Source of the DNA: Bog-473 sp963721585
GTDB lineage: Bacteria; Actinomycetota; Acidimicrobiia; Acidimicrobiales; RAAP-2
NCBI GenBank assembly: GCA_963721585.1
Contig: CAVRJN010000007.1
Coordinates: forward strand, 186,001 to 250,000
Length of the DNA: 64,000 bases
Reading direction: 5' to 3'
This document shows, piece after piece, positions 1 to 9,510 of the stretch (the stretch's first letter is position 1; every line of letters begins with the position of its first letter). Below the pieces are notes generated by a model. The model did not search any database. It was not told the DNA's origin and saw nothing but the letters and a program-made list of their open reading frames with translations. The position numbers were made by a program, and so were the translations under genes.

Positions 1-1699
1 CCACAAGATCGGGATGGAGGGCACGGATCCTGCTGACGGCGAAGTTGTGGAACTGGTTGCATTGGGTGAATACGCCGCCCGGGCTACCGAAGCCTGCCGG
101 ATTGGGATAGGGAAGGTCACTCACAGGGCAGTCGCCTTTCCCGAGGTAGACCAGCCTCCAGTGTGCGGCATCGGCCGCCAGGTTCAGCGCCGTGAACCAC
201 TGGCCCGCATGCGAATCTCCGTAGATCACCATGGTGTGGCTGCCCTTGGGATCCCCGAAAAGGCATGCTGGCACGCGCCATTGTGCGTAGCTCGTCCAGC
301 AGGGGGCCGCCGGCCCTCCAAAGTCGAGGGGAACCGAGGCTAGTGACGGGGTGAGGTCGGTGGGCAGGATCTTGATATGGGGAGCGGCGCGAACGAGCTG
401 TTCCACATCGGCATCGTTCCTGGCAACGTCGTCGGTCAGTTCGCGTTCGACGTCCTTGGCGCTTGCCACTATGTGGATCTGCGCGCCGCCGTGGATATGC
501 AGCTCTACGGTGCTCACACCCACGCTCACCACGATCAGCACCAGACCGAGCGCGATCGGCGCCCACCGGCGATGACCAAACGAGGCATGGCGGAGTGGGT
601 TCTCGACCACCGAGTAGGTGATCGCCGCAGCGCCCACTGCCACAACGAGCCACCAGACGTTTTGTCGAAACGGAAGGCTGCTCCGGCCGGCTGATTCGGC
701 TGCAAGGATGAGGATGGGCCAGTGCCAGAGATAGAGGGAATAGGAGATCTTCCCGACCCACTGGAGCGCACCGGTCCCGAGCACCCACTCGGCACCGAGC
801 GCCGGTGCGCTTGTCCCGCCTGCGATCACGAGAACGGCCCCGAGGACTGGAACGGCGGCGACCGATCCCGGGTATGGAGTCGTCGGGCCGAGGACGATCG
901 CGCTGGCGGCGATGGCGCCGAGTCCGACCCAACTCGCCATGATGCCGAGCCGGCGCGGGATGACCAGGAGCCACGGCGTCGCCACCGCCAGGAGGGCACC
1001 GAGAGCGAGTTCCCACGCCCGGGTCAGCGGTGAGAAGTAAGCGACGGTCGGGTCCGAAGCCGTCTGGGCGACGGAGAGAGCGTACGATGCAACAACGATT
1101 ACACCGAGGCCGATCCCGAGACGCGCTCGCTGTGCAAGCTGCACCGGGAGGCCAACGAGCACAAGGAAGATCGCGGGATAGACGATGTAGAATTGTTCCT
1201 CGACCGCGAGCGACCAAAAATTTAGCAACGGTGACGGTGGCGCTTGCGCGGTGAGGTAGTTCGTACCGAGCGAGGCAAAGTGGAAATTCGCGAGAAACAC
1301 CGCGGTCCACCTGCCGTCAATCGCCGTGTGGTTGCCACCTACGATCCCCAAGACGGCGTAAGAGCCGACCACGGTGACCACGATGACGAGCGTCGCGGCG
1401 GGGATGATGCGTCGGCTGCGCCGACCATAGAAGACGCGAAGAGAAGTCGACAATCCAAGGGAGCGTTCCCGCAGGAGCACACCAGTGATCACGAAGCCGG
1501 AGATCACAAAAAACACGTCGACACCGACGTAGCCACCACTCAGGGTCTTCAGCCCGGCGTGGTACAGCACCACGAGCACGACCGCGACGGCGCGTAGTCC
1601 TTGGATGTCTGGGCGGAAGCGCCGGTCGCCAGGAGCAGTGCCTGCTTCATCGGTCGCAGTAGGCAGTGGAGCGTCGACATTCGGGCCGGTGATCCTCAT
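1..1699 (-). CDS. OafA/YrhL-type membrane acyltransferase with SGNH domain, C-terminus cut by window edge
   Basis: Translating the minus strand from the ATG at 1699 gives one open frame that runs off position 1, so the 3' end is missing. After about 27 residues the protein shows the acyltransferase-3 opening (FRPDIQGLRAVAVVLVVLYH), then GGYVGVDVFFVISGFVI and FWSLAVEEQFY, the usual landmarks of OafA/YrhL enzymes, with about ten hydrophobic membrane segments. The last ~180 visible residues form a periplasmic SGNH-like part with the GDSHAGQW motif that carries the hydrolase-type serine. The family O-acetylates surface polysaccharide, lipid or peptidoglycan sugars from cytosolic acyl-CoA; the substrate here is unknown. 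It is divergent from the DUF2142 gene, which fits an envelope-polysaccharide setting. No clear Shine-Dalgarno sequence precedes the start. Confidence 0.9.
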   Translation of the reverse strand, partial: MRITGPNVDAPLPTATDEAGTAPGDRRFRPDIQGLRAVAVVLVVLYHAGLKTLSGGYVGVDVFFVISGFVITGVLLRERSLGLSTSLRVFYGRRSRRIIPAATLVIVVTVVGSYAVLGIVGGNHTAIDGRWTAVFLANFHFASLGTNYLTAQAPPSPLLNFWSLAVEEQFYIVYPAIFLVLVGLPVQLAQRARLGIGLGVIVVASYALSVAQTASDPTVAYFSPLTRAWELALGALLAVATPWLLVIPRRLGIMASWVGLGAIAASAIVLGPTTPYPGSVAAVPVLGAVLVIAGGTSAPALGAEWVLGTGALQWVGKISYSLYLWHWPILILAAESAGRSSLPFRQNVWWLVVAVGAAAITYSVVENPLRHASFGHRRWAPIALGLVLIVVSVGVSTVELHIHGGAQIHIVASAKDVERELTDDVARNDADVEQLVRAAPHIKILPTDLTPSLASVPLDFGGPAAPCWTSYAQWRVPACLFGDPKGSHTMVIYGDSHAGQWFTALNLAADAAHWRLVYLGKGDCPVSDLPYPNPAGFGSPGGVFTQCNQFHNFAVSRIRALHPDLV

Positions 1700-2125
1700 G
1701 GATGGAGAACGTCGGACTTGTCGGCCGCAAGGATCCTATTCGCTGCCCTTGGTCCGTGAGGATGATCGCTTCCCGGGGGGTCTGAGTCGGGGACTGGAGC
1801 GCCTCGCTGCCGCACGGGACGGGCATCACGCCGAAGGTCCCGAGAGGGAGGGTACCTTCCGATCGATCGGTGGACGACCAGCTCGGCGTCCACCACGAGG
1901 ATGCGCACGGGCACAGAAGTTATCGCGGGCTTCGCTGCACTTGCGGCGGTAGCCATCCCAAGGGCGCCCGGTGCTCGCCGCCGCAGTCCTCGTCGGGCCT
2001 TCGACGCCAGTCCCGACCCCCGAAGCTCTTGGGTCTTCGATGTCAGAACGTCGGCGGATTCACCGTGTCGGCCGGGGGTCGTGGGAGGTTCCTCTACCTG
2101 ATGAAGAACGAGTCCACAGCGATCA
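1700..2125. other. Divergent intergenic stretch with no supported gene
   Basis: These 426 bases separate the minus-strand acyltransferase from the plus-strand DUF2142 gene. Open frames exist on both strands but are Arg/Pro-rich, lack ribosome binding sites and resemble no family I know. Promoters for both flanking genes presumably lie here, but I cannot point to a convincing -35/-10 pair. Confidence 0.5.
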
Positions 2126-3728
2126 GTGTGCCAGCCGTTCCGGCGCTTGTCTGATTGGCGCGAGGTCCCGAAAGGTGCATCATGTGGTGCAATGGTCTCA
2201 CGGCGTGATCCAGCAACTTCCGGGGCGGGGGAGCCACGAACCGCCATCGTCTTCGTCTGGGCTTTCCTTGGAGTAGGCACCATGATCTGTGCGTGGTCAT
2301 TCGCCACGCCGATCGGGGCGGCCCCTGATGAGCCCGCCCACATCGCTCAGGCAGTCGCGATCGTGCGCGGACAATTCGATGAATCGACTGGGCAAGGATC
2401 GCTCGCCAGGGTCCATGTACCAGGATGGGCGGCGCAGAATGCCATCTCCTGCTTCGTGAACTCCGATCTGTTGGCCCGCACGACACAGACCGGTCTCGCG
2501 TTGCCGTGTGCCGACACCTTGAGCGACACAAGGAAACCGGCTGTTGCGCTGACTCAGTTCTCGAACGCCCCACCGCTGTACTACGTCGTGGCAGGGATTC
2601 CGTCCTTGTTCCTTTCGGGGCCGTCCGCGCTCTATGCGATGCGCCTCATCAGTGCTCTCTTGAATGCCGGCCTTGTCGCAATAGGCATCTCGCTCCTCGT
2701 CCGCTATCACCCCCGCCGAACCCCCCTGGTCGGGGTCCTCATCGCTCTGTCGCCGATGGTGCTCTTCTTGATGGCTGTCGTGAGCTCCAGCGGCCTCGAG
2801 ATCTCCGCCGGGTTCGCGACATGGTGTGGCGGCCTGTGCGTCGTCGAACACTCCCAGCTACCACGCGCCCTGGCAATCTGGACGGCGCTGGCCGCGGTGC
2901 TGCTCGTCCTCAGCCGGCCGACCAGTCCGCTCGACGTCGCCATCATCACGGTCGTCTTGGCCTTTCTCGTGGGCTGGCGGGGGCTACGAGAGAGGCTCAA
3001 CCCGACTCTGGTACCGCTTTGGAGTCCCGTGGTGGTGGCCGTGCTCGCGACGGGCTGCTTCCTCGCCGCCTTCGGCGCGCCTCCACTCATCGGCGTCGCA
3101 CCGCATCATCCAGCCAGCCTTGTCTCCAACATGTGGACGACACTGCGCCTCAGCGGGGTTCGACTCCGCCAGTGCATCGGGGTCTTCGGATGGCTCGACA
3201 CGCCGGTCCCGACCTGGGTCGTCATTGTGTGGACCTCGTGCGTCGCCGGATTGACCGCTCTGGCCTTGGCGTTCTCGGCGGCTTGTCGACGTGCCCTACC
3301 CGTCTTGGCGCTGTTGATCCTCGCCATGGCCCTCGCGCTCGGAATCGCCCCGGATCGACACCATCAACGTATGGTGGCAGGGACGATACTGGCTTCCTGT
3401 GGTGGTCGGGTTCCCGCTGGTGGCCTCCACCTTCCAATACCCGTCCCGATCGCAAGGATACCGCCGAACCGAGAGGCAATGGGTCGTTCCGGCTCTTGCA
3501 CTAGGAGTTGGACTCGTCCTTCTCGTTGCTCAGGTTGCGTCGTTCGAGCGCGCGCTCATGCGTTACGAGATCGGCCTCGGTGTACGGGCGGGAGCACCGA
3601 CGATTTGGTTGCCGCCCGGAGGTCATGACCCCGTCGTGGTCGCCTTCGGTTTCGGGGCGGTCGTGACACTGGCGCTCACGGTATTCATGATGTTGCCTCG
3701 GATGAAGACCGAAGGCATGAGCGCCTGA
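2126..3728 (+). pseudogene. DUF2142 family membrane protein, interrupted by one frameshift
   Basis: The first part (2126 to about 3350) encodes a multi-spanning membrane protein with the DUF2142 hallmarks GAAPDEPAHI near the N-terminus and PPLYYV about 90 residues later. The frame then breaks. From about 3351 the next frame continues naturally as IDTINVWWQGRYWLP and runs through further membrane segments to 3728. Removing one C from the CCCC run at 3348-3351 rejoins the halves into a protein of about 530 residues, a normal family length. DUF2142 proteins are found in surface-polysaccharide loci and resemble GT-C type membrane proteins; no activity is established. The start is uncertain (ATG 2126 or 2192). 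A single indel in a C run could be a consensus error rather than a true lesion. Confidence 0.75.
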
Positions 3729-3758
3729 CCATCATCGGAAGCGGATTCAGCTTCAAGG

Positions 3759-4655
3759 TTAGGGCCAGCTGCCGCTCGGGGCTTTCGTATTTCCCGCGCT
3801 GACCGTACGCAGGATTTCCTCAAGGCGGTCCAATACGAGCAGGTGCCCTTCGCCAGGGCAGTCGTGCATGCACGCCCCAGGAATCAACTCCGCCTGGAGG
3901 CGACCATGTGAAATCGGGACGTTGCGGTCGTCATCACCATGCCAGACATGGACGGGGGTTGTGATGTCTCCGAGGCGAAACCCCCAGTCATGCGCAAAGA
4001 GTGAGAAGTCTTGTGCAGCTGCCTTCGCGCTCGTCGCGGGGGCACGGCGATAGGAGTCGATGTACGCCGATCTCACTTCAGGGCGGCTCATGATCTCGAT
4101 ATCCGAACTGGGCAGCTGACCAGAAGTGGCTCGGATCGCCATCTCCGGCCAGCGACGAAACAACGAACCGCTCAACGAAAACAGTGGGGAGACGAGATGG
4201 CGAGACCTGCGTGCCAACCGTGTGATCAGCCGGTTGAAGATCACCATTTCGGCTTCGGATCCCGGTTCCGCCAATGGGCCTACTGCACTGACGAGGGCCA
4301 ACCCCCGCACTCGAACGGGAAGAAACCGAGCACATGCCGCAGCGTGTGGGCCACCTCCTGAAATTCCGACCACCGAAAACCCCTCGACGTGCAGGTGGTC
4401 GGCAAGGCGGGCGATATCGGACGGCCAATCAGCTAGCCGACGAACCCGCTGAAACGTGCTGTGGCCGTAGCCCGGACGATCCACGGCGATGAACCTGACT
4501 CGAGCGGCATTGATCGCGCCATCGTCGAACGATATTTGGAGGCGGGACCCCGGGGTTCCGTGAAAGACGAAAACCGCTGGGTCGTTCACGTCGCCAAGCT
4601 CGAGCCAGGCAAGCTCTCGACCGTCGGGTAGTTCCATAACCCTCGTGTCACTCAT
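3759..4655 (-). CDS. alpha/beta fold hydrolase
   Basis: A 298-residue single-domain protein starting MSDTRVMELPDG. It has the alpha/beta hydrolase plan: oxyanion region FHGTPGS (residues 31-37), nucleophile elbow GISGGGP with Ser-99, an acid in WHGDDDRNVP, and the catalytic His in PGEGHLL near the C-terminus. The likely role is a cytosolic esterase, lipase or related hydrolase; the substrate cannot be read from sequence. An upstream in-frame start at 4682 would add nine residues (MWARLPSWK) but the domain begins after the ATG at 4655. It stands alone, convergent with the DUF2142 gene. Confidence 0.85.
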   Translation of the reverse strand: MSDTRVMELPDGRELAWLELGDVNDPAVFVFHGTPGSRLQISFDDGAINAARVRFIAVDRPGYGHSTFQRVRRLADWPSDIARLADHLHVEGFSVVGISGGGPHAAACARFLPVRVRGLALVSAVGPLAEPGSEAEMVIFNRLITRLARRSRHLVSPLFSLSGSLFRRWPEMAIRATSGQLPSSDIEIMSRPEVRSAYIDSYRRAPATSAKAAAQDFSLFAHDWGFRLGDITTPVHVWHGDDDRNVPISHGRLQAELIPGACMHDCPGEGHLLVLDRLEEILRTVSAGNTKAPSGSWP

Positions 4656-5011
4656 CTTCCATGACGGTAGTCGGGCCCACAATGACGTGTTGCTTCCGAC
4701 CGGTGATCCGGAACAGGTGAACCCGCTCGGTAGCCGGATGTCCTAGGAGTGAGTGACCTCCAGTGCCCTCGGAGACGATATCGAGGAGTCGGGCACTTCA
4801 GGTCAGTCTCGTCGTCAATCACATGGGTTCGGACGGGCGCTCCGGCTGCCCACGGTTCGAAGTTGGCCATCGACATTCAGCTTTGAACGGAGCGTGACGT
4901 CGCGCGGTCAGAGCTGCGTGTCGTCATGGGTGAGCCAACAGCTCCGCGTTGCCTTGATGCCTTCCGCATCGGCGGATTCTTGGGCGTCAACAGGATCGCG
5001 GGGAAGTACAG
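4656..5011. other. Intergenic stretch between hydrolase and lipoprotein
   Basis: About 350 bases with no convincing gene. Short frames occur on both strands, for example a minus-strand one opening MANFEPWAAGAPVRTH near 4870, but none has a recognisable domain or a clear ribosome binding site. The hydrolase promoter is expected within its left part. Confidence 0.45.
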
Positions 5012-5383
5012 CTAGCCGTTCTGACAGACGATCTGGGCCGTGTCGCCGGCGGTGTTGCCCGCCAGGGTGGTCACTTCGCTGTATTGCTCGGCGGTTGCGC
5101 CAGCGGCGACAGTCAGCTCAACGGGGCCGAGTTCACCGAGCTGCATCGACCCATGGAGCACGAGAACTTCGCAGGTTGCGAGCTGGGGTTCACCCGTCTT
5201 GTTCGTCGCATCCCATTTGACCATGTCCCCGAGTTGGCTGGTGGAACTCACCGAAACAACACTCGTTCTGATGGCGGGACGCGAGACTGAGCTCGATGTG
5301 CTTGTACCAGTTGTCGGGTTGCTCGAACACCCGGCGCATGCGATAGCGGCCACCACCAGGAGTCCTGTCCAACCGGTCCGCAC
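5012..5383 (-). CDS. small putative lipoprotein
   Basis: A 123-residue protein with a short positively charged start (MRTGW), a hydrophobic stretch (LLVVAAIACAGC) and Cys-19, which would become the lipidated N-terminus. The lipobox CAGC is not ideal because position -3 is Cys instead of Leu. The mature part opens with a Ser/Thr-rich linker and continues with a small, probably beta-rich domain (DMVKWDATNKTGEPQLATC) containing two further Cys that could pair. I do not recognise the family. It is expected at the outer face of the cytoplasmic membrane. It is separate from the neighbouring stress protein by about 160 bases. Confidence 0.6.
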   Translation of the reverse strand: MRTGWTGLLVVAAIACAGCSSNPTTGTSTSSSVSRPAIRTSVVSVSSTSQLGDMVKWDATNKTGEPQLATCEVLVLHGSMQLGELGPVELTVAAGATAEQYSEVTTLAGNTAGDTAQIVCQNG

Positions 5384-5544
5384 GAATGGACCGTAGTCAG
5401 CAGTTCGGCCGCCGGTCTAGACAGCTGCGAGACCAGCAAATACGGAAGGTGAAGCCGCCCACCTCCAAGGGGAGCTCCATGCGGCCCTGCCTGCCTCATC
5501 GAACCGGTGGCGTTCTGCGCGGCCACGTTGTTGGGCAGGGCGGG

Positions 5545-6003
5545 TCATCGGGTGACGACGACCGAACATGGCGCGTTCCTCACGACATAGTCGGAAACGG
5601 ATCCGAGAAATGCTCTCTTCAGGCCACCTCGGCCCCGCGACCCGACGACGATCGCCGCGGCGGCCACTTCCTGTGCCAGCTGGCACAACGCAGGGCCGGG
5701 CTCACCCTCGATAACCAGCACCTCCAGGCCGTCGGGCAGGGCCCCTCGTTCTCGGAGTGCCGAAATCGTGGCTTCCGCGGCCGCCCGGCTCCGGTCTTGA
5801 GCCGCCCGGCTCTGCTCGTCGAACTCGCCCGGAGTCAAGCTGGCGGCGGCATGACCCGTTTCGTCGTCGGCCAACGAAGGATCCGGACCGTCCGTGACGG
5901 AGACGACGAGCACCCGATCGCACGGCTTGAGTATCGCGAGACCTGCTTCGCCTGCCTCGATCGAGAGCTCTGAACCGTCAGTCCCCACAATCAGGGTCTT
6001 CAT
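5545..6003 (-). CDS. Universal stress protein (UspA family)
   Basis: A 152-residue single Usp domain. It opens MKTLIVGTDGSELS, the normal first beta strand with the Asp of the nucleotide pocket. Near the C-terminus it carries the ATP-binding signature G-x2-G-x9-G-S as GSRGRGGLKRAFLGSVS, followed by the terminal strand APCSVVVTR. This is the ATP-binding class, typically a cytosolic dimer linked to stress survival, starvation or hypoxia. In actinobacteria many Usp genes belong to the DosR hypoxia regulon, but no DosR-like box is visible in the 100 bases upstream of this one. Confidence 0.93.
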   Translation of the reverse strand: MKTLIVGTDGSELSIEAGEAGLAILKPCDRVLVVSVTDGPDPSLADDETGHAAASLTPGEFDEQSRAAQDRSRAAAEATISALRERGALPDGLEVLVIEGEPGPALCQLAQEVAAAAIVVGSRGRGGLKRAFLGSVSDYVVRNAPCSVVVTR

Positions 6004-6154
6004 AACTCTCAGGCTATCAATGAGACTGTTCGGCTCGAAAGCGGGCGGTCGGCAATTCGCGAACGGGCCTGCTCAGAAGGAGAACGAGCTCCCCGCCTCG
6101 AAAATCCCTGACAGCCCCGGTGGCGGACACTTCTGGCACGGCGTACCAGCGACG

Positions 6155-6751
6155 TCACTGGTTCAGGAAAACGACCTGGTTCGCCCACTCTTCCGCCAAC
6201 ATCGCGAAATCCAATTCATCCGTCCACCCGTCATCCGACCATGTGCTCTCCACGAGGCGCGCTTCCCGCCGCATCCCCAGTCGCTCTGCGAGATGTATCG
6301 AACGCGTATTGCGAGCATCGATCCTCGCAACGACACGATGGAGGCCCAATCCATCGAAGGCGAGCTCGAGCACAGCGCGTGCGGCTTCGGTGCCAAGGCC
6401 CTGGCCTCCAAAGGCAGGGTGAATGACCCACCCGATTTGCCCGCTGCCATGTGAAGTGCTCGTCCACATCAGCATCACATCCCCGACGAGCTCGCTGGTT
6501 GACCTCATTTCGACGGCGAGGCCGAGGACCTGGCCTTCGTTCTCGAGGGTCGACCTGGACCACGGGCCGCTACGAAGTCGGGCCCTCACCTCTTCGAGAG
6601 TGAGCGGGCCAATAGGGATGTACCGGTGCACTTCGGGTAGGGAGTAGCAGGACATGAGGAAGTCGTCGTCGTGGCCGGTAAACGGCCGAAGACGCAGTCT
6701 CGACGTAAGGACCGGGTAGTTCGGGTGAAGAGACGTGCAACATTGTCTCAT
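6155..6751 (-). CDS. GNAT N-acetyltransferase, RimJ/RimL type
   Basis: A protein of about 198 residues. TSRLRLRPFTGHDDD is the usual opening of RimJ/RimL-like acetyltransferases, and the acetyl-CoA loop appears as GGQGLGTEAARAVLE. This is followed by HRVVARIDARNTRSIHLAERLGM, the conserved alpha4-beta7 region. Such enzymes acetylate protein N-termini, antibiotics or small amines. The ATG at 6751 was chosen; a TTG two codons upstream is possible. It is a single gene, and no neighbouring partner suggests a substrate. Confidence 0.9.
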   Translation of the reverse strand: MRQCCTSLHPNYPVLTSRLRLRPFTGHDDDFLMSCYSLPEVHRYIPIGPLTLEEVRARLRSGPWSRSTLENEGQVLGLAVEMRSTSELVGDVMLMWTSTSHGSGQIGWVIHPAFGGQGLGTEAARAVLELAFDGLGLHRVVARIDARNTRSIHLAERLGMRREARLVESTWSDDGWTDELDFAMLAEEWANQVVFLNQ

Positions 6752-6814
6752 TTCCAATGGTGCCGATTCCGCCTCATTGTGTGGTGCGTTGACCCAGCAA
6801 GACGAGCCGGGCCG

Positions 6815-7111
6815 TCATGAATCCAATGAACGGAGGGTGTGGATTGCAGGGAATCCATCCAGGTGGTCCCCGGCGACCCTGATCATTTCCGCGATATGCG
6901 GCGAGGCCATATGCGCGTCGAGGTCTGCCTGTGACTCCCACTGCTCGACCGTGACAAATGCGCCAGGTGCTGAATCGGAGGCAAACAGTGCGTAGGCGAC
7001 GCAGCCAGGGTCGCCCTTGCTCGCGCCGGCGAGCTTTTTCAAGGCTGCTTCGACGATCGACTCGGATCCAGGCTTAGATGTGATCACGGCCACGACATCA
7101 AGGTTTGGCAT
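6815..7111 (-). CDS. Antibiotic biosynthesis monooxygenase (ABM/YgiN-like) protein
   Basis: A 98-residue ferredoxin-like dimeric alpha/beta barrel domain. VVAVITSKPGSESIVEAALKK, then TVEQWESQADLDAHMASPH, is the classic ABM pattern (strand, helix, then W/F-E-W with D-x-H). Family members include quinol monooxygenase YgiN and polyketide-tailoring oxygenases that need no cofactor; many are uncharacterised. It sits alone between the GNAT gene and a divergent gene. Confidence 0.85.
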   Translation of the reverse strand: MPNLDVVAVITSKPGSESIVEAALKKLAGASKGDPGCVAYALFASDSAPGAFVTVEQWESQADLDAHMASPHIAEMIRVAGDHLDGFPAIHTLRSLDS

Positions 7112-7167
7112 GCGCCACCATATTCCAGGCAGCTCGGCCGTAGTCGTCCAGCCGGCGGCCGATCACA

Positions 7168-7887
7168 TTGTCTGACACGCTGGGAGGAGTGAGATCCTGG
7201 GCGGCGGAGGCGGCAGCCAACAATGCGAAGTGGTGTGACCTCGTGTGTCGGACGCACGGCATCAGCGCCGGGCACGATGCTGTGGCCTGGGCAAGCCGGC
7301 GCCGGACCCCAGCGCTGTACCCGGACGCCGTCACGCTGGTCCCCAATCCGGCGCCGGCAGACCTCTTGGACCGCATCGATTCATCGCCTGGGTGTGCGAT
7401 CAAAGACAGCTTCGCATCGGTGGACCTGAAACCCTACGGATTCAGAGTCTTGTTTGACGCTCAGTGGATTGTTCGGATACCAGCTACACCTGGTCCTATC
7501 ACCGCCCACCAGGGCTGGACGGTGGTGCGTGAGGTCGATTCCTTCGTCGCATGGGAGGATGCGTGGCGAGGTGAACTCGGACCATCCGATGTCCTTCGCA
7601 CGGATCTGCTCCGACAGCCGTCGGTAACCGTTCTCGGGAGAGAGATCGACAACCGGGTCGCGGCCGGAGCGATCCTCTGTCGCAGTGGGGCCGTAGTCGG
7701 CATCTCGAACTTCTTTGCCGAAGATCGGGGACCGTCCGCGCCTTGGCAGGGTTGCCTGGAGCTGGCGACTGCTCTGTTCCCCACGGAGACATTCGTCGGC
7801 TACGAGTCGGGTGACGCTCTCCGTGCCGCAACAAAGAACGGCTTCGATACCGCCGGCCCCCTACGGGTGTGGGTCCGCGAGGGTTGA
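7168..7887 (+). CDS. Hypothetical protein with GNAT-like C-terminus
   Basis: A protein of up to 239 residues, probably soluble. The N-terminal part opens with AAANNAKWCDLVCRTHG and lists pocket-like aromatic positions. The C-terminal ~60 residues (CLELATALFPTETFVGYESGDALRAATKNGFDTAGPLRVW) look like the final helix-strand of a GNAT fold, with a Gly-Tyr-Glu before the last helix and GPLRVW at the end. No full acetyl-CoA loop of the Q/R-x2-G-x-G/A kind is evident, so catalytic activity is uncertain. The start is ambiguous: TTG at 7168 or GTG at 7189, which lies directly on a GGGAGGA run. Confidence 0.7.
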   Translation: MSDTLGGVRSWAAEAAANNAKWCDLVCRTHGISAGHDAVAWASRRRTPALYPDAVTLVPNPAPADLLDRIDSSPGCAIKDSFASVDLKPYGFRVLFDAQWIVRIPATPGPITAHQGWTVVREVDSFVAWEDAWRGELGPSDVLRTDLLRQPSVTVLGREIDNRVAAGAILCRSGAVVGISNFFAEDRGPSAPWQGCLELATALFPTETFVGYESGDALRAATKNGFDTAGPLRVWVREG

Positions 7888-7912
7888 ACTCGGCATCGGA
7901 TCGCGCTGGTGA

Positions 7913-8542
7913 CTAGCGGAGAAGCTTGCGCTCTCGAAGCTCCGCACGCATCTGATCGGGATCGTGAAAGAGGAACCCCTCGATCCCGGAGCGAAGGGCT
8001 CCATCAACATTCTGTTCAGAATCATCGACGAAGATGACATGGTCACCTTTCACGATTCTCTCGCCTTCCACCACCAGCTCGTAGAATCGTCGTTCAGGCT
8101 TGCGGCATTGCAACTGCGACGAGATGTAGAGCTCGTCGAAGACTGGGAAGTCCCGTTGGTACCAGGGGAACCAGTGTGCGAGATGAGCTGGGTTGGTGTT
8201 GGTAACTCCGACGACGCGGACGCCTGACGCCCGCACCTCCTCCAAGAGGCTGAACACGTCTTGGTTGACACCAAGGTAAATCGCATTCCAGCCCGACATC
8301 ATTTCCGTGTCGGACAGGTCCAGCTCCAGGCAGGCTCGGAGGTGGTCGAAGTAGCCCTCGGTCGTGAGTCCGCCGGCTTCAAAGGCCTCGAACTCGTCGT
8401 CCACGCGGAACTGCCGGCCAAGTGCAGCGCTGTCCGCGCCAGACGCAGATGCCCACTGCTCAATCGCCCGGTCGAAGGAGAATTCGACCAACACCCCGCC
8501 GAGGTCACAGAGCAAGACCCGCTTGTACTCGAATGAGCGCAC
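7913..8542 (-). CDS. HAD superfamily hydrolase, subfamily IA, YihX-like
   Basis: A 209-residue HAD phosphatase. Motif I is LCDLGGVL with nucleophile Asp-13; the second Asp of the usual DxD is Gly-15, as is common in the YihX-like subgroup, where motif I is often DLGNV or DLGGV. Motif II is GVTNTN (Thr-114), motif III RKPE (Lys-148) and motif IV FVDDSEQNVDGA (Asp-173/174). The cap is a helical C1 insert between motifs I and II. The natural substrate is probably a sugar phosphate or nucleotide, but this is inferred from the family. It faces the Nudix gene divergently, and both could serve metabolite housecleaning. Confidence 0.92.
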   Translation of the reverse strand: MRSFEYKRVLLCDLGGVLVEFSFDRAIEQWASASGADSAALGRQFRVDDEFEAFEAGGLTTEGYFDHLRACLELDLSDTEMMSGWNAIYLGVNQDVFSLLEEVRASGVRVVGVTNTNPAHLAHWFPWYQRDFPVFDELYISSQLQCRKPERRFYELVVEGERIVKGDHVIFVDDSEQNVDGALRSGIEGFLFHDPDQMRAELRERKLLR

Positions 8543-8708
8543 TGCTCACTCTCGCGTTTCGCGCCTCGAGGAGCAAGCGTGACATTGCAGCATGCAATGC
8601 CAGTTCGGCGATGGAGAGTCGTTCGATGTCGCCATCACCCGTCAACCGGCGGTCGGGGACCACAGCACAAGGCGCCACAGCTCGGCCTTGGCCGCCTACC
8701 TTCTCACC

Positions 8709-9173
8709 ATGGCCATATCCAATTACGTTCGGCGGCTCCGGGAACTGATCGGGAAGCAGCTACTGCTGATGCCGTCCGTGAGCGTGCTCGTGCAGGATGG
8801 CGATGATCGCCTCCTGCTCGTCCGGCATGCAGACTCCGGCCTCTGGGGCCTTGTCGGTGGTGCCGTCGAAGTTGACGAGCGGCCGGATGAGGCCGCAATT
8901 CGCGAGACCCAGGAGGAGACGGGGTTGCTGGTGGAGCTGACCCACCTTGTCGCCGCTCTTGGGGGTCCGGGGTTCAGAGTCATCTATCCCAATGGTGACG
9001 AGACCTCGTACGTGACCATCGTCTACGAGGCTCGACCACTCGGAGGGGTGGAGCGGGCAGACGACGATGAGGTACTCGAAGTCGGTTGGTTCAGACGCAA
9101 CGAGCTATCAGCGATCGACCTCGGCGGGATCGCCCAGGCGACCTTGCACGAACTGGGCTGGCTCCTTGCCTGA
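8709..9173 (+). CDS. Nudix hydrolase
   Basis: A 154-residue protein starting MAISNYVRRLRELIG. The Nudix box GAVEVDERPDEAAIRETQEE followed by TGL (residues 51-73) matches G-x5-E-x7-R-E-U-x-E-E-x-G-U with all metal-binding glutamates present. The preceding strand LLLVRHADSGLWGLVGG is typical of (d)NTP or nucleotide-sugar pyrophosphatases. Upstream in-frame codons exist, but the fold begins at this ATG. Substrate unknown. Confidence 0.93.
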   Translation: MAISNYVRRLRELIGKQLLLMPSVSVLVQDGDDRLLLVRHADSGLWGLVGGAVEVDERPDEAAIRETQEETGLLVELTHLVAALGGPGFRVIYPNGDETSYVTIVYEARPLGGVERADDDEVLEVGWFRRNELSAIDLGGIAQATLHELGWLLA

Positions 9174-9252
9174 GCAGTTTCCGACCAGGGAGGGCCGCCC
9201 CTACCCGCGGCCGGGGGTGGCCACCTTCAACAGGGAGGTTCACAATGGGCCG

Positions 9253-9510
9253 ATGACGGAAGGTCACGGCTGGTTCAGTTACTCGGGCAACGACAGATCA
9301 CATTTGACCGCCGAACAGCGGCAGAAGGTCGAAGAGCGGATCGATCGGCGTGGTCAATTGCTGGGCGTGGTCGAAGTGAGGGTCTTCGAGAATGGGTGCG
9401 AACCGTTCGTGACGTTCCCCCATGGTGCGCTTCTCGGGGTCGAGAGCGATCAATCGGTGATCGAGGAGATGGTTGCTCGAGCTCGCAGCGAACTGGCCGA
9501 CTGGCGATAG
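9253..9510 (+). CDS. Small conserved-looking protein of unknown function
   Basis: An 85-residue protein starting MTEGHGWFSYSGNDRSH. The sequence alternates a charged helix (LTAEQRQKVEERIDRR), two predicted strands (LLGVVEVRVF and EPFVTFPHG) and a C-terminal helix (SVIEEMVARARSELADW). That order suggests a compact alpha/beta fold. No catalytic motif or family was recognised. It follows the Nudix gene by 79 bases in the same direction and may be cotranscribed. The longer upstream frame is rejected because its composition is not protein-like. Confidence 0.65.
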   Translation: MTEGHGWFSYSGNDRSHLTAEQRQKVEERIDRRGQLLGVVEVRVFENGCEPFVTFPHGALLGVESDQSVIEEMVARARSELADWR